A stretch of DNA of 64,000 nt from Paraburkholderia sp. PGU19 (GCF_013426915.1 NZ_AP023183.1:186001-250000), one strand, 5' to 3'. Shown: positions 35,877 to 47,019, counted from the stretch's first letter. A program made the numbers and translations. The notes: generated by a model not told the origin, from the sequence alone.

Positions 35877-36689
35877 TTACACCGATGGAAGGGGATGAGT
35901 TGCTGGTTCTTGCTTCAATGCTGCGGCAATTTCTATCGCCGCTTTTTGCAACTCGGGTACATAGCGGCGCGTGGCATCTGCGAGGCTCACGGCACGCGAC
36001 AGGAAGACGACATTGAGGCTCGCGAGCACGCGCTCGTCCACGCTGATCGCGACCGCCACCGCACCGATCTTCGCCTGCGCGGTCCAGTCTCCGTGATTCG
36101 ATCCGAAACCATCCTCGCGCACGCGCCGGATCAGCTTGCGCACGAGCGCATCGTTCTTCGCGAGTGCCTGCTGCTCTTCGCCGCCCGCGCCGGAGCGTAG
36201 TAATTCGAGGATGTCTTCGCGCTCCTCGTCGGGGCACATCGCGAAGTAGGCGCGGCCCGCCGCCGTCAGCATGATCGGCAAACGCCGCCCGACCATCGCG
36301 CGATGAAACGACAACTGGCTGAAGCGATGCGTCGTCTCGCGGATGATCATCGCGTCCCCGTCGGGCGTGGTCAGATCGGATGGCCACGCGACGCGCTGCA
36401 AGAGCTGCCCCATGATCGGCGGCGCCACGGTCGCGATGCGCTCGGTATCGGTGAAGCCCTCGCTCAACGAACGCACAGCGAGGGTCAGACGAAAACTGTC
36501 GTCAGACGTGCTGCGGCGCACGAACCCTTCCTCCATCAGCGTTTCGAGCAGACGGCGCACCGTCGTGCGATGCAGGCCGGTCAAGTCGGCAATCTGCTGG
36601 CTTGTCGCGCGTCCGCCTTCCATCGCGTTCAGCGCCCGCAATACCTGAAGGCCGCGCGCCAGTCCGCGTACGTTCGTATAGGTCGTCAC
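35877..36689 (-). CDS. mhpR: IclR-family regulator of the mhp operon
   Basis: A 270-residue regulator starting with GTG (VTTYTNVRGLARGLQVLRAL). N-terminal winged HTH (TSQQIADLTGLHRTTVRRLL, residues about 29-48), followed by the IclR effector-binding domain (SQLSFHRAMVGRRLPIMLTA, AGRAYFAMCPDEERED, then VAVAISVDERVLASLNVVFL). Divergent position next to mhpA and the family match to MhpR indicate the activator that responds to 3-(3-hydroxyphenyl)propionate and related compounds. Its start is 26 bases from a perfect palindrome that is the likely MhpR operator. Confidence 0.93.
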   Translation of the reverse strand: MTTYTNVRGLARGLQVLRALNAMEGGRATSQQIADLTGLHRTTVRRLLETLMEEGFVRRSTSDDSFRLTLAVRSLSEGFTDTERIATVAPPIMGQLLQRVAWPSDLTTPDGDAMIIRETTHRFSQLSFHRAMVGRRLPIMLTAAGRAYFAMCPDEEREDILELLRSGAGGEEQQALAKNDALVRKLIRRVREDGFGSNHGDWTAQAKIGAVAVAISVDERVLASLNVVFLSRAVSLADATRRYVPELQKAAIEIAAALKQEPATHPLPSV

Positions 36690-36714
36690 GCCAGAAAATC
36701 CCTGTTAATTCAAC

Positions 36715-36735
36715 AATGTGCATTCTATGCACATT
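36715..36735. promoter_or_regulatory. Putative MhpR operator palindrome
   Basis: AATGTGCAT (36715-36723) and ATGCACATT (36727-36735) form a perfect 9-bp inverted repeat with spacer TCT. The E. coli MhpR operator has GTGCAC-type half sites, so the TGTGCAT/ATGCACA arms fit. It lies between the divergent mhpR and mhpA, 129 bases before the mhpA start. Confidence 0.75.
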
Positions 36736-36863
36736 TCAGAGATTTTGTTGAGGGGGCTTTCTGCCGCCCATAGACTGCACTCACAATTTGAACGAGTGAG
36801 AGCCATGCAAGAGGCAGGCGCCGCTCGTTCAGCACATCGGACAAGCCCATCCAGGAGACAAGC

Positions 36864-38714
36864 ATGCGCCCCGCCTTTGAACCGGCGGCCGGCAACGGCC
36901 GCGCTCATCCTCGCGAAACGACACATCACTCGATCGAGGCCGATGTCGCCATCATCGGCGCGGGCCCGGTCGGGCTGATGATCGCGAACATCCTCGGCCT
37001 GCAGGGCGTGCGCGTCGTCGTGATCGAGAAGCTCGCGCAGATCATCGACTATCCGCGCGCCATCGGGCTCGACGACGAAGCGCTGCGCGTCTTCCAGTCG
37101 GTCGGGCTCGTCGACGAGCTGCTGCCGCACACCACGCCGAATCACTGGATGCGGTTCACGCTGAAAGGGAAATGCTTCGCGTCGATCGAGCCGCGCACCG
37201 ACGAGTTCGGCTGGCCGCGCCGCAATGCGTTCATCCAGCCGCTCGCCGATCAGATCCTGTATCGCGGTCTCGCTCGCTTTCCGCATGTGCACACGCTGCT
37301 CGGCCATAGCGTCGACGGCTTCGCGCAGGACGAGCGCGGCGTGACGATCGAGGCAGCCGACGCGCACTGCGCGAAGACGACGATCCGCGCCGCGTACATG
37401 GTCGGCGCGGACGGTGGCAACAGCTTCGTGCGCCGCACGCTCGACGTGCCGTTCGAAGGCCGCACGAAGCCGAATCAATGGATCGTGATCGACGTGCGCA
37501 ACGATCCGATCGGCTCGCCGCATGTCTATCTGCATTGCGATGCGCAGCGTCCCTACGTGTCGGCGGCACTGCCGCACGGCATCCGGCGCTTCGAGTTCAT
37601 GGTGATGCCCGGCGAGACGGAGGAGGAACTCTCGAAGCCGGAGAACATGGAAGCGCTGGTGCGTGGCGTGGTCGCCGATCCGGGCAAGGTCGACTACATC
37701 CGTCAGCGGGTCTATACGCACAACGCGCGGCTCGCGAGCACGTTCCGCGTGAAGCGCGTCCTGCTCGCGGGGGACGCGGCGCACATCATGCCGGTATGGC
37801 AGGGTCAGGGCTATAACAGCGGCATTCGCGACGCGAGCAACCTCGGCTGGAAGCTCGCGATGGTCGTGAAGGGCACGGCGCAGGATGCGCTGCTCGATAC
37901 CTACACGATGGAACGGCGTGCCCACGCGCGCTCGATGATCCACCTTTCCGAAGTCGCCGGAGATATCTTCGCGCCGACGAGCTTCTTTGGATCGAAAGTG
38001 CGCGACGCGTTCGTGCGCAGCTTCAACGTGCTGCCCTCCATGAAGCGCTATTTCGTCGAGATGCGCTTCAAGCCGATGCCGCGCTACGAAGAGGGCGTCG
38101 TGCTGTCGACGCGGCGCGAGCGGCGCGACGGCCTGCTCGCACGCATGATCGCGAAGCGCGGGCACGGCGCGTTCGGACGCCTCGTCGGCCTGTTGAGCGA
38201 GAAGCGCGAATCGCTGATCGGGCGCGTGGTGCATGGCCGTGATGCGCAGGCGGGCACGCCCGTGGGCCGCATGTTTATTCAGCCGCGCGTGCGTCTCGCG
38301 GACGGCGGCATCGTCCGGCTCGACGACGCGATCGGCAACCGCTTCGCGATCGTCGGCTGGGGCGCGGACCCGACCTTCGGCCTGACGCCCGAGGCGCGCC
38401 GCATCTGGCGCGCGCTCGGCGGATGCTTCGTGATCGCGAAGCCCGACCCGCAGCTCGCGTTCCACGACGACGTGCCCGAAGACGTGATCGCCATCGGCGA
38501 CGTCGATTCACGCCTGCGCGAATGGTTCGCGCGCGTGCCGGAATCGGTCGTGCTGCTGCGGCCGGACCGCTTCGTGGCCGGCATGTGCTCGCCGCAATGC
38601 GTATCGGATTGCGTTGCGCAGCTCGGGCAAAAGCTGGCGCTTGCCATGACATTGGACGCGGCCGAGACAAACGACGCGACGTACGCGCACGCTGCCGACA
38701 TGGTGGAAGCCTGA
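36864..38714 (+). CDS. mhpA: 3-(3-hydroxyphenyl)propionate / 3-hydroxycinnamate hydroxylase
   Basis: A 616-residue FAD monooxygenase that hydroxylates 3-(3-hydroxyphenyl)propionate at C2, giving 2,3-dihydroxyphenylpropionate with NADH and O2. Features: FAD dinucleotide motif [19 protein letters not shown] (about residues 31-49), [19 protein letters not shown], the DG-type motif [18 protein letters not shown] and the second FAD motif [17 protein letters not shown], followed by [15 protein letters not shown]. The length is slightly above the E. coli MhpA, with an N-terminal extension of about 28 residues. AGGAGA precedes the ATG. First gene of the mhp operon; mhpB starts one base after its stop. 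Confidence 0.95.
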   Translation: MRPAFEPAAGNGRAHPRETTHHSIEADVAIIGAGPVGLMIANILGLQGVRVVVIEKLAQIIDYPRAIGLDDEALRVFQSVGLVDELLPHTTPNHWMRFTLKGKCFASIEPRTDEFGWPRRNAFIQPLADQILYRGLARFPHVHTLLGHSVDGFAQDERGVTIEAADAHCAKTTIRAAYMVGADGGNSFVRRTLDVPFEGRTKPNQWIVIDVRNDPIGSPHVYLHCDAQRPYVSAALPHGIRRFEFMVMPGETEEELSKPENMEALVRGVVADPGKVDYIRQRVYTHNARLASTFRVKRVLLAGDAAHIMPVWQGQGYNSGIRDASNLGWKLAMVVKGTAQDALLDTYTMERRAHARSMIHLSEVAGDIFAPTSFFGSKVRDAFVRSFNVLPSMKRYFVEMRFKPMPRYEEGVVLSTRRERRDGLLARMIAKRGHGAFGRLVGLLSEKRESLIGRVVHGRDAQAGTPVGRMFIQPRVRLADGGIVRLDDAIGNRFAIVGWGADPTFGLTPEARRIWRALGGCFVIAKPDPQLAFHDDVPEDVIAIGDVDSRLREWFARVPESVVLLRPDRFVAGMCSPQCVSDCVAQLGQKLALAMTLDAAETNDATYAHAADMVEA

Positions 38715-38715
38715 C

Positions 38716-39669
38716 ATGCCGATCCATCTCGAATGCATGTCGCACACGCCTTTGCACGGCTATTTCGATCCCGCGCCGGAAATCGTCGCGGAAGTGGAGC
38801 GGATTCAGCGCGCGGCGCGCGAGCGCGTCGAGGCGTTCGATCCGGAGTTGGTGATCGTATTCGCGCCGGACCACTACAACGGCTTCTTCTACGACGTGAT
38901 GCCGCAGTTCTGTATCGGTGTGAGCGCGACGGCCATCGGCGATTTCAACAGCGCGGCCGGTCCCTTGCCCGTCGCGCGGGATTCGGCGCTCGCGCTCGCC
39001 GATGCCGCGCTCGCGAGCGATATCGATGTCGCCGTGTCGTATTGCATGCAGGTCGATCATGGCTGCGCACAGGCACTCGACGTGCTCACGGGCGGCATCG
39101 ACCGCTATCCGGTGGTGCCCGTCTTCATCAACTCGGTCGCGCCGCCGATGGCGTCGTGCCGCCGCGCCCGACTGCTCGGCGATGCGATCGGCCGTGCCGT
39201 CGCGCGCATGAACCGGCGCGTGCTGCTGATCGGCTCGGGCGGCATTTCGCATGAGCCGCCGGTGCCGGAAATCGCCGGCGCGGACGATGTCGTCGCGGAA
39301 CGGCTGATCGCGGGGCGCAACCCGTCGCCGGAATCGCGTGATGCGCGGCAGTCGCGCACCGTCGCGGCGGCGAAAGCGTTCGCGGCGGGCGACAGCCGGC
39401 TGCATCCGCTCAACCCGGCGTGGGACCGCGCGTTTCTCGAACTGCTCGAACGCGGCGAGCTCGCCGCCGCCGATGGCCTCACGAACGAGGCGATCACGCG
39501 CGATGCGGGCAAGTCCGCGCACGAGATCCGCACATGGGTCGCGGCATTCGGTGCGCTCGCGGCGAGCGGCCCTTATGCGGCATCGATCGATTACTACCGC
39601 GCGATTCCCGAATGGATCGCGGGCTTCGGCGCGATGCACGCGCACGAACGGACCCTTTCCAGGAGATAG
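38716..39669 (+). CDS. mhpB: 2,3-dihydroxyphenylpropionate 1,2-dioxygenase
   Basis: A 317-residue class III extradiol dioxygenase (LigB fold) cleaving the catecholic ring meta to give 2-hydroxy-6-ketononadienedioate. Visible: ECMSHTPLHGYFDPAPEI, the Fe-ligand region FAPDHYNGFFYDVMPQFCIG with the DH pair, CMQVDHGCAQALDVL, and LLIGSGGISHEPPVPEIAG. Length equals that of MhpB. It follows mhpA by a single base, indicating coupled translation. Confidence 0.95.
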   Translation: MPIHLECMSHTPLHGYFDPAPEIVAEVERIQRAARERVEAFDPELVIVFAPDHYNGFFYDVMPQFCIGVSATAIGDFNSAAGPLPVARDSALALADAALASDIDVAVSYCMQVDHGCAQALDVLTGGIDRYPVVPVFINSVAPPMASCRRARLLGDAIGRAVARMNRRVLLIGSGGISHEPPVPEIAGADDVVAERLIAGRNPSPESRDARQSRTVAAAKAFAAGDSRLHPLNPAWDRAFLELLERGELAAADGLTNEAITRDAGKSAHEIRTWVAAFGALAASGPYAASIDYYRAIPEWIAGFGAMHAHERTLSRR

Positions 39670-39673
39670 AACC

Positions 39674-40462
39674 ATGTCGAATGATGACAGCATCCAGTCG
39701 ATGGCCGCGCGCCTGCGTGAAGCGCAGTCCTCGCGTACGACGATCGCGCCCTTGCGCGATACGTGTCCCGATGGCGACGCGACGCTCGCCTACGCGATCC
39801 AGCAGATCAACAACGATGTGCGCGCGGCGAATGGCGAGCGCATCGTCGGCAGGAAGATCGGGCTGACGTCGCCCGCAGTGCAGAAGCAGCTCGGCGTGGA
39901 TCAGCCGGACTTCGGCGCGCTGTTCGCGTCGATGGCGTACGGCGACAGCCAGCCGATGCCGCTCGCCTCGCTGATCCAGCCGAAGGTCGAAGCGGAGATC
40001 GCGCTCGTGCTCGAACGCGATCTGACGGTCGAAAAACACACCTTCGCGGATCTGATCGGCGCGACCGCGTACGCGGTGGCCGCGATCGAGGTCGTCGACA
40101 GCCGCATTCGCGAGTGGGACATCCGCTTTTTCGACACCGTCGCGGACAACGCGTCGAGCGCGCTGTTCGTGCTCGGCAGCCGCCCTGTCCTGCTGCGCGA
40201 CATCGACCTCAACGCCTGCGCGATGACGCTCACGCAGGACGGTGAAGTCTTGTCGCGCGGCAACGGCGCGGCATGCCTCGGCAATCCGCTCAACGCGGCC
40301 GCGTGGCTCGCGGACCGCATGGTTCAGCTCGGCACGCCGCTGCGCGCGGGCGACATCGTGCTGACGGGCGCGCTCGGCCCGATGGTCGCGGTGAATGCGG
40401 CCGGCACCTTTACTGCAGATATCGAAGGGCTCGGCAGCGTGCGCGCCCGTTTCAGCGAATGA
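39674..40462 (+). CDS. mhpD: 2-hydroxypenta-2,4-dienoate hydratase
   Basis: A 262-residue hydratase converting 2-hydroxypenta-2,4-dienoate to 4-hydroxy-2-oxovalerate. The start [16 protein letters not shown] has AGGAGAT upstream and sits four bases after the mhpB stop. Family segments: [52 protein letters not shown], the metal-site [13 protein letters not shown], and [13 protein letters not shown]. Length agrees with MhpD. The protein needs a divalent metal. Confidence 0.94.
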   Translation: MSNDDSIQSMAARLREAQSSRTTIAPLRDTCPDGDATLAYAIQQINNDVRAANGERIVGRKIGLTSPAVQKQLGVDQPDFGALFASMAYGDSQPMPLASLIQPKVEAEIALVLERDLTVEKHTFADLIGATAYAVAAIEVVDSRIREWDIRFFDTVADNASSALFVLGSRPVLLRDIDLNACAMTLTQDGEVLSRGNGAACLGNPLNAAAWLADRMVQLGTPLRAGDIVLTGALGPMVAVNAAGTFTADIEGLGSVRARFSE

Positions 40463-40479
40463 CAGACGGAGACATCCAC

Positions 40480-41427
40480 ATGGCAACAGACAACCCAAAA
40501 TGCAAGGCCGCGATCATCGGGTCCGGCAATATCGGAACGGACCTGATGATCAAGATCATGCGGCGCAGCCGGCATCTCGAAGTCGCGGCGATGGTCGGCA
40601 TCGACCCCGCGTCGGACGGCCTCGCGCGCGCCGCGAAGCTCGGCGTGGCGACGACCCATGAAGGCGTGGAAGGCCTCACGCGCCTACCCGTGTTCGACGA
40701 GATCGACTTCGTGTTCGATGCGACGTCCGCCGGCGCGCACGTGAAGAACGACGCGTTCCTGCGCAAGCTCAAGCCCGGCATCCGCGTGATCGATCTGACG
40801 CCCGCCGCGATCGGCCCGTACTGCGTGCCGGTGGTGAACCTCGACGCGCATCTCGATGCACCGAACGTGAACATGGTCACGTGCGGCGGACAGGCCACGA
40901 TCCCGATGGTCGCGGCCGTATCGCGCGTCGCGAAGGTGCATTACGCGGAGATCGTCGCGTCGATCAGCAGCAAGTCGGCGGGACCGGGTACGCGCGCCAA
41001 CATCGACGAGTTCACGGAGACCACGTCGAAGGCGATCGAAGCGGTCGGCGGCGCGGCGAGAGGCAAGGCGATCATCGTGCTCAATCCGGCCGAGCCGCCG
41101 CTCATGATGCGCGACACGGTCTATGTGCTGTCCGAAGCGGCGGACCGCGCGCAGATCGAAGCGTCGGTCGAACGGATGGCGGCGGCCGTGCAGGCCTATG
41201 TGCCCGGCTATCGGCTCAAGCAGTCCGTGCAGTTCGACGACATTCCCGCCGCTACGCCGCTGCACATTCCCGGCCTCGGCCGTTTCAGCGGACTCAAGAT
41301 CTCGATCTTCATCGAAGTGGAAGGCGCTGCGCACTATCTGCCGGCCTACGCGGGCAATCTCGACATCATGACTTCCGCCGCGCTGGCGACGGCCGAGCGC
41401 ATGGCCGCGTCGCTCGTGAACGCCTGA
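40480..41427 (+). CDS. mhpF: Acetaldehyde dehydrogenase (acylating)
   Basis: A 315-residue enzyme making acetyl-CoA from acetaldehyde, CoA and NAD+, channelled from the aldolase MhpE. NAD motif [17 protein letters not shown] at the N-terminus; catalytic Cys in [38 protein letters not shown] and the C-terminal [20 protein letters not shown] are typical. The ATG at 40480 follows a GGAGA site; it lies 17 bases after mhpD. Confidence 0.95.
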   Translation: MATDNPKCKAAIIGSGNIGTDLMIKIMRRSRHLEVAAMVGIDPASDGLARAAKLGVATTHEGVEGLTRLPVFDEIDFVFDATSAGAHVKNDAFLRKLKPGIRVIDLTPAAIGPYCVPVVNLDAHLDAPNVNMVTCGGQATIPMVAAVSRVAKVHYAEIVASISSKSAGPGTRANIDEFTETTSKAIEAVGGAARGKAIIVLNPAEPPLMMRDTVYVLSEAADRAQIEASVERMAAAVQAYVPGYRLKQSVQFDDIPAATPLHIPGLGRFSGLKISIFIEVEGAAHYLPAYAGNLDIMTSAALATAERMAASLVNA

Positions 41428-41445
41428 AGCAAGGAGCACTCGATC

Positions 41446-42465
41446 ATGGACAAGAAACTCTATATCTCCGATGTGACGCTGCGCGACGGCATGCACGCGA
41501 TCCGTCATCAATATTCGATTCAGAACGTGCAGGACATCGCCCGCGCGCTGGACGAAGCGAACGTCGACAGCATCGAGGTCGCGCATGGCGACGGCCTGCA
41601 GGGCTCGAGCTTCAACTACGGCTTCGGCGCGCACAGCGATCTCGAATGGATCGAGGCAGTCGCCGATGTGGTGAAGCACGCGAAGATCGCGACGCTGCTG
41701 CTGCCCGGAATCGGCACGATTCACGATCTGAAGGCCGCGTACGACGCGGGAGCGCGTGTCGTGCGTGTCGCGACCCATTGCACGGAAGCAGACATCTCGA
41801 AGCAGCACATCGAGCATGCACGCAGCCTCGGCATGGACACTGTCGGCTTTCTGATGATGAGCCACATGACGACGCCCGAGAACCTCGCCCTCGAAGCGAA
41901 GAAGATGGAAACCTACGGCGCGACCTGCGTCTACGTAGTCGATTCCGGCGGCGCGATGAACATGAACGACATCCGCGCGCGCTTCAGGGCGCTCAAGGCG
42001 GCGCTCGATCCCGCGACGCAAACGGGCATGCACGCGCATCACAACCTGAGCCTCGGCGTTGCGAACTCGATGGTCGCGGTCGAGGAGGGCTGTGACCGCA
42101 TCGATGCGAGTCTCGCGGGCATGGGCGCGGGCGCGGGCAATGCGCCGCTCGAAGTGTTCATCGCGGCGGCCGAGCGCATGGGCTGGCATCACGGCACCGA
42201 TCTGTACCGGCTGCTCGATGCGGCCGACGATATCGTGCGCCCCTTGCAGGACCGGCCGGTGCGCGTGGACCGCGAGACGCTCGCGCTCGGTTACGCGGGC
42301 GTGTATTCGAGCTTCCTGCGGCATTCGGAAATCGCGGCAAAGAAGTACGGCCTGAAAGCCGTCGACATTCTCGTCGAGCTGGGCAAGCGGCGCATGGTGG
42401 GCGGTCAGGAAGACATGATCGTCGACGTCGCGCTCGATCTGAAGAAGCGTGAAGCGCACGCCTGA
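41446..42465 (+). CDS. mhpE: 4-hydroxy-2-oxovalerate aldolase
   Basis: A 339-residue Mn2+-dependent class II aldolase (TIM barrel) splitting 4-hydroxy-2-oxovalerate to pyruvate and acetaldehyde. The signature [19 protein letters not shown] contains the metal and catalytic residues (Arg-Asp, His), [20 protein letters not shown] carries the two metal histidines, and [20 protein letters not shown] is characteristic. AAGGAG precedes the start. It should form a complex with the MhpF dehydrogenase. Confidence 0.95.
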   Translation: MDKKLYISDVTLRDGMHAIRHQYSIQNVQDIARALDEANVDSIEVAHGDGLQGSSFNYGFGAHSDLEWIEAVADVVKHAKIATLLLPGIGTIHDLKAAYDAGARVVRVATHCTEADISKQHIEHARSLGMDTVGFLMMSHMTTPENLALEAKKMETYGATCVYVVDSGGAMNMNDIRARFRALKAALDPATQTGMHAHHNLSLGVANSMVAVEEGCDRIDASLAGMGAGAGNAPLEVFIAAAERMGWHHGTDLYRLLDAADDIVRPLQDRPVRVDRETLALGYAGVYSSFLRHSEIAAKKYGLKAVDILVELGKRRMVGGQEDMIVDVALDLKKREAHA

Positions 42466-42525
42466 ACCATCCGATACGCGAAGCGCCGTGAAGAGCGCCG
42501 CATCGTTCAACCTGGAGACACATCA

Positions 42526-43779
42526 ATGAAGACGTCAACGGCTTCATCCGCGCGCGCCGGCGGGGCGCTCACCATCGGCCTGTGCCTCACGGTCGCGCTG
42601 CTCGAAGGGCTCGATTTGCAATCCACCGGCGTCGCCGCGCCGCGCATGGCGCGCGAGTTTCAACTTGCTGTCGCGCAACTCGGCTGGGCGTTCGGCATCG
42701 GCGCGCTCGGTCTGTTACCGGGCGCGGCGATCGGCGGCAGGCTCGCGGACCGCATCGGCCGCAAGCGCGTGCTGATGATGTCGGTCGCGCTGTTCGGGAT
42801 ATTTTCAATTGCAACTACTCAGGTGTGGGATCTGCAAAGCCTGCTCGCCATGCGCTTCCTGACGGGCCTGGGTCTCGGCGCGGCGATGCCGAACCTGATC
42901 GCCCTGTGCGCGGAAGCAGCGCCGCCCGGACAGCGTGGCACGGCGGTCGGCGCGATGTACTGCGGCATGCCCTTCGGCGCGGCGTTCGCGGCGGTGATCG
43001 GCATGCTCAGCCCGGGCGATGAAGGCTGGCGGCATATCTTCTATGTCGGCGGCATCGGGCCGCTTTTGACGTTGCCGCTGCTCGCGCTCTTCCTGAAGGA
43101 GTCGACGCATTTCATCGCGGCGAGCCAGCGTGTGACGCGCGAGGCGAAGGACGGCATCGTGCGCGCGCTCTTCAGCGACGGCCGCGCTGGCACGACCGCC
43201 GCGCTGTGGATCAGCTATCTGGGCACGCTGATCGTGCTGTATTTCCTGATGAACTGGCTCCCGTCGATGGTGCTCTCGCGCGGCCTCACGCCCGTGCAGG
43301 CGAGCATCGTGCAGATGATGTTCAACATCGGCGGCGGCATCGGCGCGATCGTGATCGCGGGGCTGATGGATCGTATCGGCAAGCGGCCAGTCGTGGTCGG
43401 CATGTATGCGGGTATCGCGGCCGCGTTGCTTGCGCTCGCCAGCGCGACGGGCAGCGTGTCGATGGCGTGTGGCGGCCTGCTGGCGGGTCTCTTTCTCGTT
43501 GGCGCGCAGTCCGTGCTGTATGCGCTCGCGGGCGGCGCGTATCCGACGCAGGTGCGCGGCACGGGCGTCGGCGCGGCGGTGGCCGTGGGCCGCGTGGGCT
43601 CGATGGTCGGTCCGCTGATCGCCGGGCAGTTGCTGGCGCTCGGCCAGAGCGCGTCGATGCTCGTGATTTCGAGTATCCCGCTCATCGTGATCGCGGCGCT
43701 CGGCGCGCTCGCGGTAGTCTCGAAATTTCCGCGCGAGTCGGGCGACGGCTCGCGCACGCTTGGAACCGAATCGATCTGA
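42526..43779 (+). CDS. mhpT: MFS transporter, aromatic acid:H+ symporter type (MhpT-like)
   Basis: A 417-residue major facilitator with about 12 transmembrane helices. The AAHS signature regions are present: [40 protein letters not shown] (loop 2-3 motif), [20 protein letters not shown], and the second-half repeat [18 protein letters not shown]. Its place between mhpE and mhpC inside the operon argues for import of 3-(3-hydroxyphenyl)propionate or a close analogue. The exact substrate is inferred from context. Confidence 0.9.
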   Translation: MKTSTASSARAGGALTIGLCLTVALLEGLDLQSTGVAAPRMAREFQLAVAQLGWAFGIGALGLLPGAAIGGRLADRIGRKRVLMMSVALFGIFSIATTQVWDLQSLLAMRFLTGLGLGAAMPNLIALCAEAAPPGQRGTAVGAMYCGMPFGAAFAAVIGMLSPGDEGWRHIFYVGGIGPLLTLPLLALFLKESTHFIAASQRVTREAKDGIVRALFSDGRAGTTAALWISYLGTLIVLYFLMNWLPSMVLSRGLTPVQASIVQMMFNIGGGIGAIVIAGLMDRIGKRPVVVGMYAGIAAALLALASATGSVSMACGGLLAGLFLVGAQSVLYALAGGAYPTQVRGTGVGAAVAVGRVGSMVGPLIAGQLLALGQSASMLVISSIPLIVIAALGALAVVSKFPRESGDGSRTLGTESI

Positions 43780-43793
43780 CGAAGGATATCGAC

Positions 43794-44660
43794 ATGACTG
43801 AAACTATGATTCAAACCGAGGCCGCGACCAGCAGGTTCGTGAACGTGATGGAAGGCGGCACGGAACTGCGCGTGCACTACAACGACACCGGCGTGGGCAA
43901 GGAGACGCTCGTGCTGGTGCACGGCTCCGGTCCGGGCGCGAGCGGCTGGGCAAACTTTTATCGCAATGTGGACGCGTTCGTGAACGCAGGTTATCGCGTG
44001 ATCCTCGTCGACTGTCCCGGCTGGGGCAAGAGCGATTCGATCGTCTGCACGGGCTCGCGCTCCGACCTCAACGCGCGCGTGCTGAAGGGCGTACTGCATA
44101 CGCTCGGCATCGAGCGCGCGCATCTCGTGGGCAACTCGATGGGCGGACATAGCGCAGTGGCGTTCGCGCTGTCTTATCCGGAGCGCGTCGGCAAGTTGGT
44201 GCTGATGGGGGGAGGCACGGGCGGTCCGAGCCAGTTCGTGCCGATGCCGACTGAAGGCATCAAGCTGCTGCAAGGACTGTATCGCGATCCGACGCTCGAG
44301 AACCTGAAGAAGATGCTCAACGTCTTCGTCTACGATGCGAGCACGATGACGGAAGAGCTGATGCAGACGCGGCTCGATAACATGCTCGCGCGGCGCGATC
44401 ATCTCGAGAACTTCGTGAAAAGTCTGGCGGCCAATCCAAAGCAGTTTCCGGACTATGGTCACCGGCTGAACGAGATCAAGGCACCGGCGCTCGTGATCTG
44501 GGGGCGTGACGATCGATTCGTGCCGATGGATGTCGGGTTGCGCCTCGTCTGGGGTTTGCCGAATGCCGATTTGCATGTGTTCGGGCGCTGCGGGCATTGG
44601 GCGCAGTGGGAGCATGCAGAGCGATTCAATCGGATGCTGCTGGACTTCCTCGGGCAATAA
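43794..44660 (+). CDS. mhpC: 2-hydroxy-6-ketonona-2,4-dienedioate hydrolase
   Basis: A 288-residue alpha/beta-hydrolase that cleaves the C-C bond of the ring-fission product to succinate and 2-hydroxypentadienoate. Oxyanion region [20 protein letters not shown], nucleophile Ser in [20 protein letters not shown], Asp in [16 protein letters not shown], and His in [17 protein letters not shown]. It ends the operon here, whereas mhpC is third in E. coli, so the gene order is rearranged. The start at 43794 follows AAGGA. Confidence 0.94.
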   Translation: MTETMIQTEAATSRFVNVMEGGTELRVHYNDTGVGKETLVLVHGSGPGASGWANFYRNVDAFVNAGYRVILVDCPGWGKSDSIVCTGSRSDLNARVLKGVLHTLGIERAHLVGNSMGGHSAVAFALSYPERVGKLVLMGGGTGGPSQFVPMPTEGIKLLQGLYRDPTLENLKKMLNVFVYDASTMTEELMQTRLDNMLARRDHLENFVKSLAANPKQFPDYGHRLNEIKAPALVIWGRDDRFVPMDVGLRLVWGLPNADLHVFGRCGHWAQWEHAERFNRMLLDFLGQ

Positions 44661-45177
44661 GGAGCTGGTTGGACCGAACAGGGGTGCGGTGGCGGTGCTG
44701 TTAGTCTGCCTTCAGCAACCCTTCCGACGGGCGGCTCCCGCTCAAAAACGGCCATCGACGGCCGTCGACATCGTACGTCAGAGATGGGCCGTGAAGACTC
44801 ATTCGTCGGTAGAGAGAAAAGACATTCGTCGGCACGGATTTGCGAATGTCAGTGAAGCGACCTTCAACCGTCGCACAGCGGCTGACCGTTGACCGTCGGC
44901 TTTGGCCGATCCGCGGGCATAGCGGGCGGGGCAGGTTGGGGCAGGGAAGCTGAGTCGGATGCCGCCGCTTGACATAAAAGCCGTTGCACACGGATCCAGA
45001 CAACAGGAACTGCAACAATCGAGCGGTCTCTGGCGTTGAGTGGCGATCAAAAACTACCAGGAGACACCTTGCCTGCAGAAGGCGGAATCGCTCATCGGGC
45101 GACTGAACAAGTAGTACTCGGCGGCGGATCGGTTGGCGCCAACTTGCACCGACTCATATTGACATTTGCGCGTGCGG
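44661..45177. other. Intergenic region between mhpC and the Lrp gene
   Basis: About 515 bases without a supportable gene. A frame on the minus strand has no start signal or family. The sequence around 44840-44900 (GAAGCGACCTTCAACCGTCG, TGACCGTTGACCGTCGGC) is reminiscent of recurring Burkholderia intergenic sequence; not confirmed. Confidence 0.35.
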
Positions 45178-45651
45178 CTAGGTCGCCAGTGGAACGGCGC
45201 TGGAACATTTGAGTTCGTCAAGACAAACGCTGGACTTGACGCCGCTCACGCCAGGAATCCGCATGAGCGTATCGAGCAGGAATTCCGACAGCGCCTTCAG
45301 GTCGCGTGCCACCACCTTGAGCATGTAGTCGATATCGCCGGTTACGGCGAAGCATTCCTGAATCTCGGCAAGTTCCGCGACCATCCCCTTGAATTTCGCC
45401 AGGTCGCGGATATGACCGCGCTCCATCGTCACCTGGATGAAAGCCACCACGCCAAAGCCGAGCGCCTGCGCTTCAAGCCGCGCTTCGTAACACCTGATCA
45501 CCCCTAGTTCCTCGAGCCGGCGATGACGCCTTAGCGTCTGCGCCGGTGACAACCTGATCGCCTCCGCCAGTTCGAGATTTGAGATGCGTCCCTGGGACTG
45601 CAGGATCTCCAGCAAACGCGTGTCAATACGGTCGATCTCAATAATCTGCAC
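45178..45651 (-). CDS. Lrp/AsnC-family transcriptional regulator
   Basis: A 157-residue regulator with N-terminal HTH (DTRLLEILQSQGRISNLELA then IRLSPAQTLRRHRRLEELGV) and a C-terminal RAM ligand-binding domain (FGVVAFIQVTMERGH; ECFAVTGDIDYMLKVVARDL; LMRIPGVSGVKSSVCLDEL). Divergent from hppD, it is the likely regulator of the tyrosine/phenylalanine genes 45.9-49.9 kb, probably binding an aromatic amino acid. A perfect inverted repeat sits just before its start. Confidence 0.92.
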   Translation of the reverse strand: MQIIEIDRIDTRLLEILQSQGRISNLELAEAIRLSPAQTLRRHRRLEELGVIRCYEARLEAQALGFGVVAFIQVTMERGHIRDLAKFKGMVAELAEIQECFAVTGDIDYMLKVVARDLKALSEFLLDTLMRIPGVSGVKSSVCLDELKCSSAVPLAT

Positions 45652-45656
45652 TTTTC

Positions 45657-45682
45657 TTTCTCCCGTTGGCTATAGGGAGAAA
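45657..45682. promoter_or_regulatory. Inverted repeat upstream of the Lrp-family gene
   Basis: TTTCTCCC (45657-45664) and GGGAGAAA (45675-45682) are perfectly inverted with a ten-base spacer, followed by ATTTTAAT. It begins five bases before the regulator start and may be its autoregulatory site; part of it also supplies the ribosome-binding sequence of that gene. Confidence 0.5.
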
Positions 45683-45945
45683 TTTTAATGTGCAAATTAG
45701 GGTTTGTCTGCGGTTTTAAGGAAATCCAATTGCACCGGGTTGAATTTACACTGACCTTCGAAATTGCGGCGATGTCACCGCATGATTTGCGCGATTCTGG
45801 GAGTCGCCCGGACCGTGGGGCGACCCGATGTCCGGCAGTCTTTACGAAATTTTCTTTCCTTGCGCAGGGCACCGGGCATCACCCACCATGCCGCGCGCTG
45901 CGCAACCAACGAACCATCCACTTTCTGCCAAACGCAAAAACGACC

Positions 45946-47019
45946 ATGGCCGACCTGTTTGACAATCCGATGCAACTGATGGGCTTCGAATTCGTGGAAT
46001 TCGCTTCGCCTACGCCCAACGTGCTCGAACCATTCTTCGAGCAGATGGGCTTCACGCTGGTGGCGCGCCATCGCTCGAAGGACGTACTGCTCTACCGTCA
46101 GGGCGAGATCAACTTTATCGTCAACCGCGAGCCGAACTGCGAAGCCGCGTACTTCGCCGCCGAGCATGGTCCGAGTGCGTGCGGAATGGCGTTTCGCGTG
46201 AAGGATTCGCACAAGGCCTACGCCCGCGCGCTGTCGCTGGGCGCCCAGCCGATCGAGATTGCCACCGGTCCGATGGAGTTGCGTTTGCCCGCGATCAAAG
46301 GCATTGGCGGCGCACCGCTTTACCTGATCGACCGCTTCGAAGAAGGCAAGTCGATCTACGACATCGATTTCGAGTTCATCGAAGGTGTCGGGCGGCGGCC
46401 GGCCGGTCACGGCCTGCGCCTTGTCGACCATCTGACCCACAACGTCTACCGAGGGCGCATGACGTACTGGGCGAACTTCTATGAGAAGCTGTTCAACTTC
46501 CGCGAGTTGCGCTACTTCGACATCGAGGGCGAATACACGGGGCTCACGTCCAGGGCGATGACGGCGCCGGACGGCAAGATCCGCATTCCGCTGAACGAGG
46601 AATCGGGCAAGGGGAGCGGCCAGATTGAAGAGTTCCTGATGGCCTTCAACGGCGAAGGCATTCAGCACATCGCGTTCCTCACGGACGATCTGATCCAGGT
46701 CATCGACAATCTGCAGATGGCAGGCGTGCCGCTGATGACGGGACCGAACAGCTACTACTACGGGGCGCTCGAGACGCGCCTGCCGGGCCACGGACAGCTG
46801 GTTGGCGAACTGCAGTCGCGAGGCATCCTCCTTGACGGTACGACGGCAGACGGCACGCCCCGCCTGTTGCTGCAGATCTTTTCAAAACCCCTCCTTGGCC
46901 CCGTGTTCTTCGAATTCATCCAGCGCAAGGGCGACGAAGGCTTCGGCGAAGGCAATTTCAAGGCGCTGTTCGAGTCGCTCGAACGCGATCAGATCGAACG
47001 GGGCACGCTCAAGGTCTGA
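45946..47019 (+). CDS. hppD: 4-hydroxyphenylpyruvate dioxygenase
   Basis: A 357-residue Fe(II) dioxygenase converting 4-hydroxyphenylpyruvate to homogentisate in tyrosine catabolism. Iron ligands: His in [17 protein letters not shown], His in [14 protein letters not shown], Glu in [20 protein letters not shown]. The C-terminal [18 protein letters not shown] is the family end. Start [16 protein letters not shown] chosen because upstream in-frame sequence overlaps the regulator's promoter region. Homogentisate dioxygenase and later enzymes are not in the window. Confidence 0.96.
   Translation: MADLFDNPMQLMGFEFVEFASPTPNVLEPFFEQMGFTLVARHRSKDVLLYRQGEINFIVNREPNCEAAYFAAEHGPSACGMAFRVKDSHKAYARALSLGAQPIEIATGPMELRLPAIKGIGGAPLYLIDRFEEGKSIYDIDFEFIEGVGRRPAGHGLRLVDHLTHNVYRGRMTYWANFYEKLFNFRELRYFDIEGEYTGLTSRAMTAPDGKIRIPLNEESGKGSGQIEEFLMAFNGEGIQHIAFLTDDLIQVIDNLQMAGVPLMTGPNSYYYGALETRLPGHGQLVGELQSRGILLDGTTADGTPRLLLQIFSKPLLGPVFFEFIQRKGDEGFGEGNFKALFESLERDQIERGTLKV

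Noticed and set aside
36705..38465. 586-codon minus-strand frame opposite mhpA
   Set aside because: It is an antisense shadow caused by GC-rich third positions of mhpA; its composition (Arg/His/Ala/Asp-rich) has no family pattern.
40684..42510. 608-codon minus-strand frame opposite mhpF and mhpE
   Set aside because: Antisense of two clearly real genes; no ribosome site or domain.
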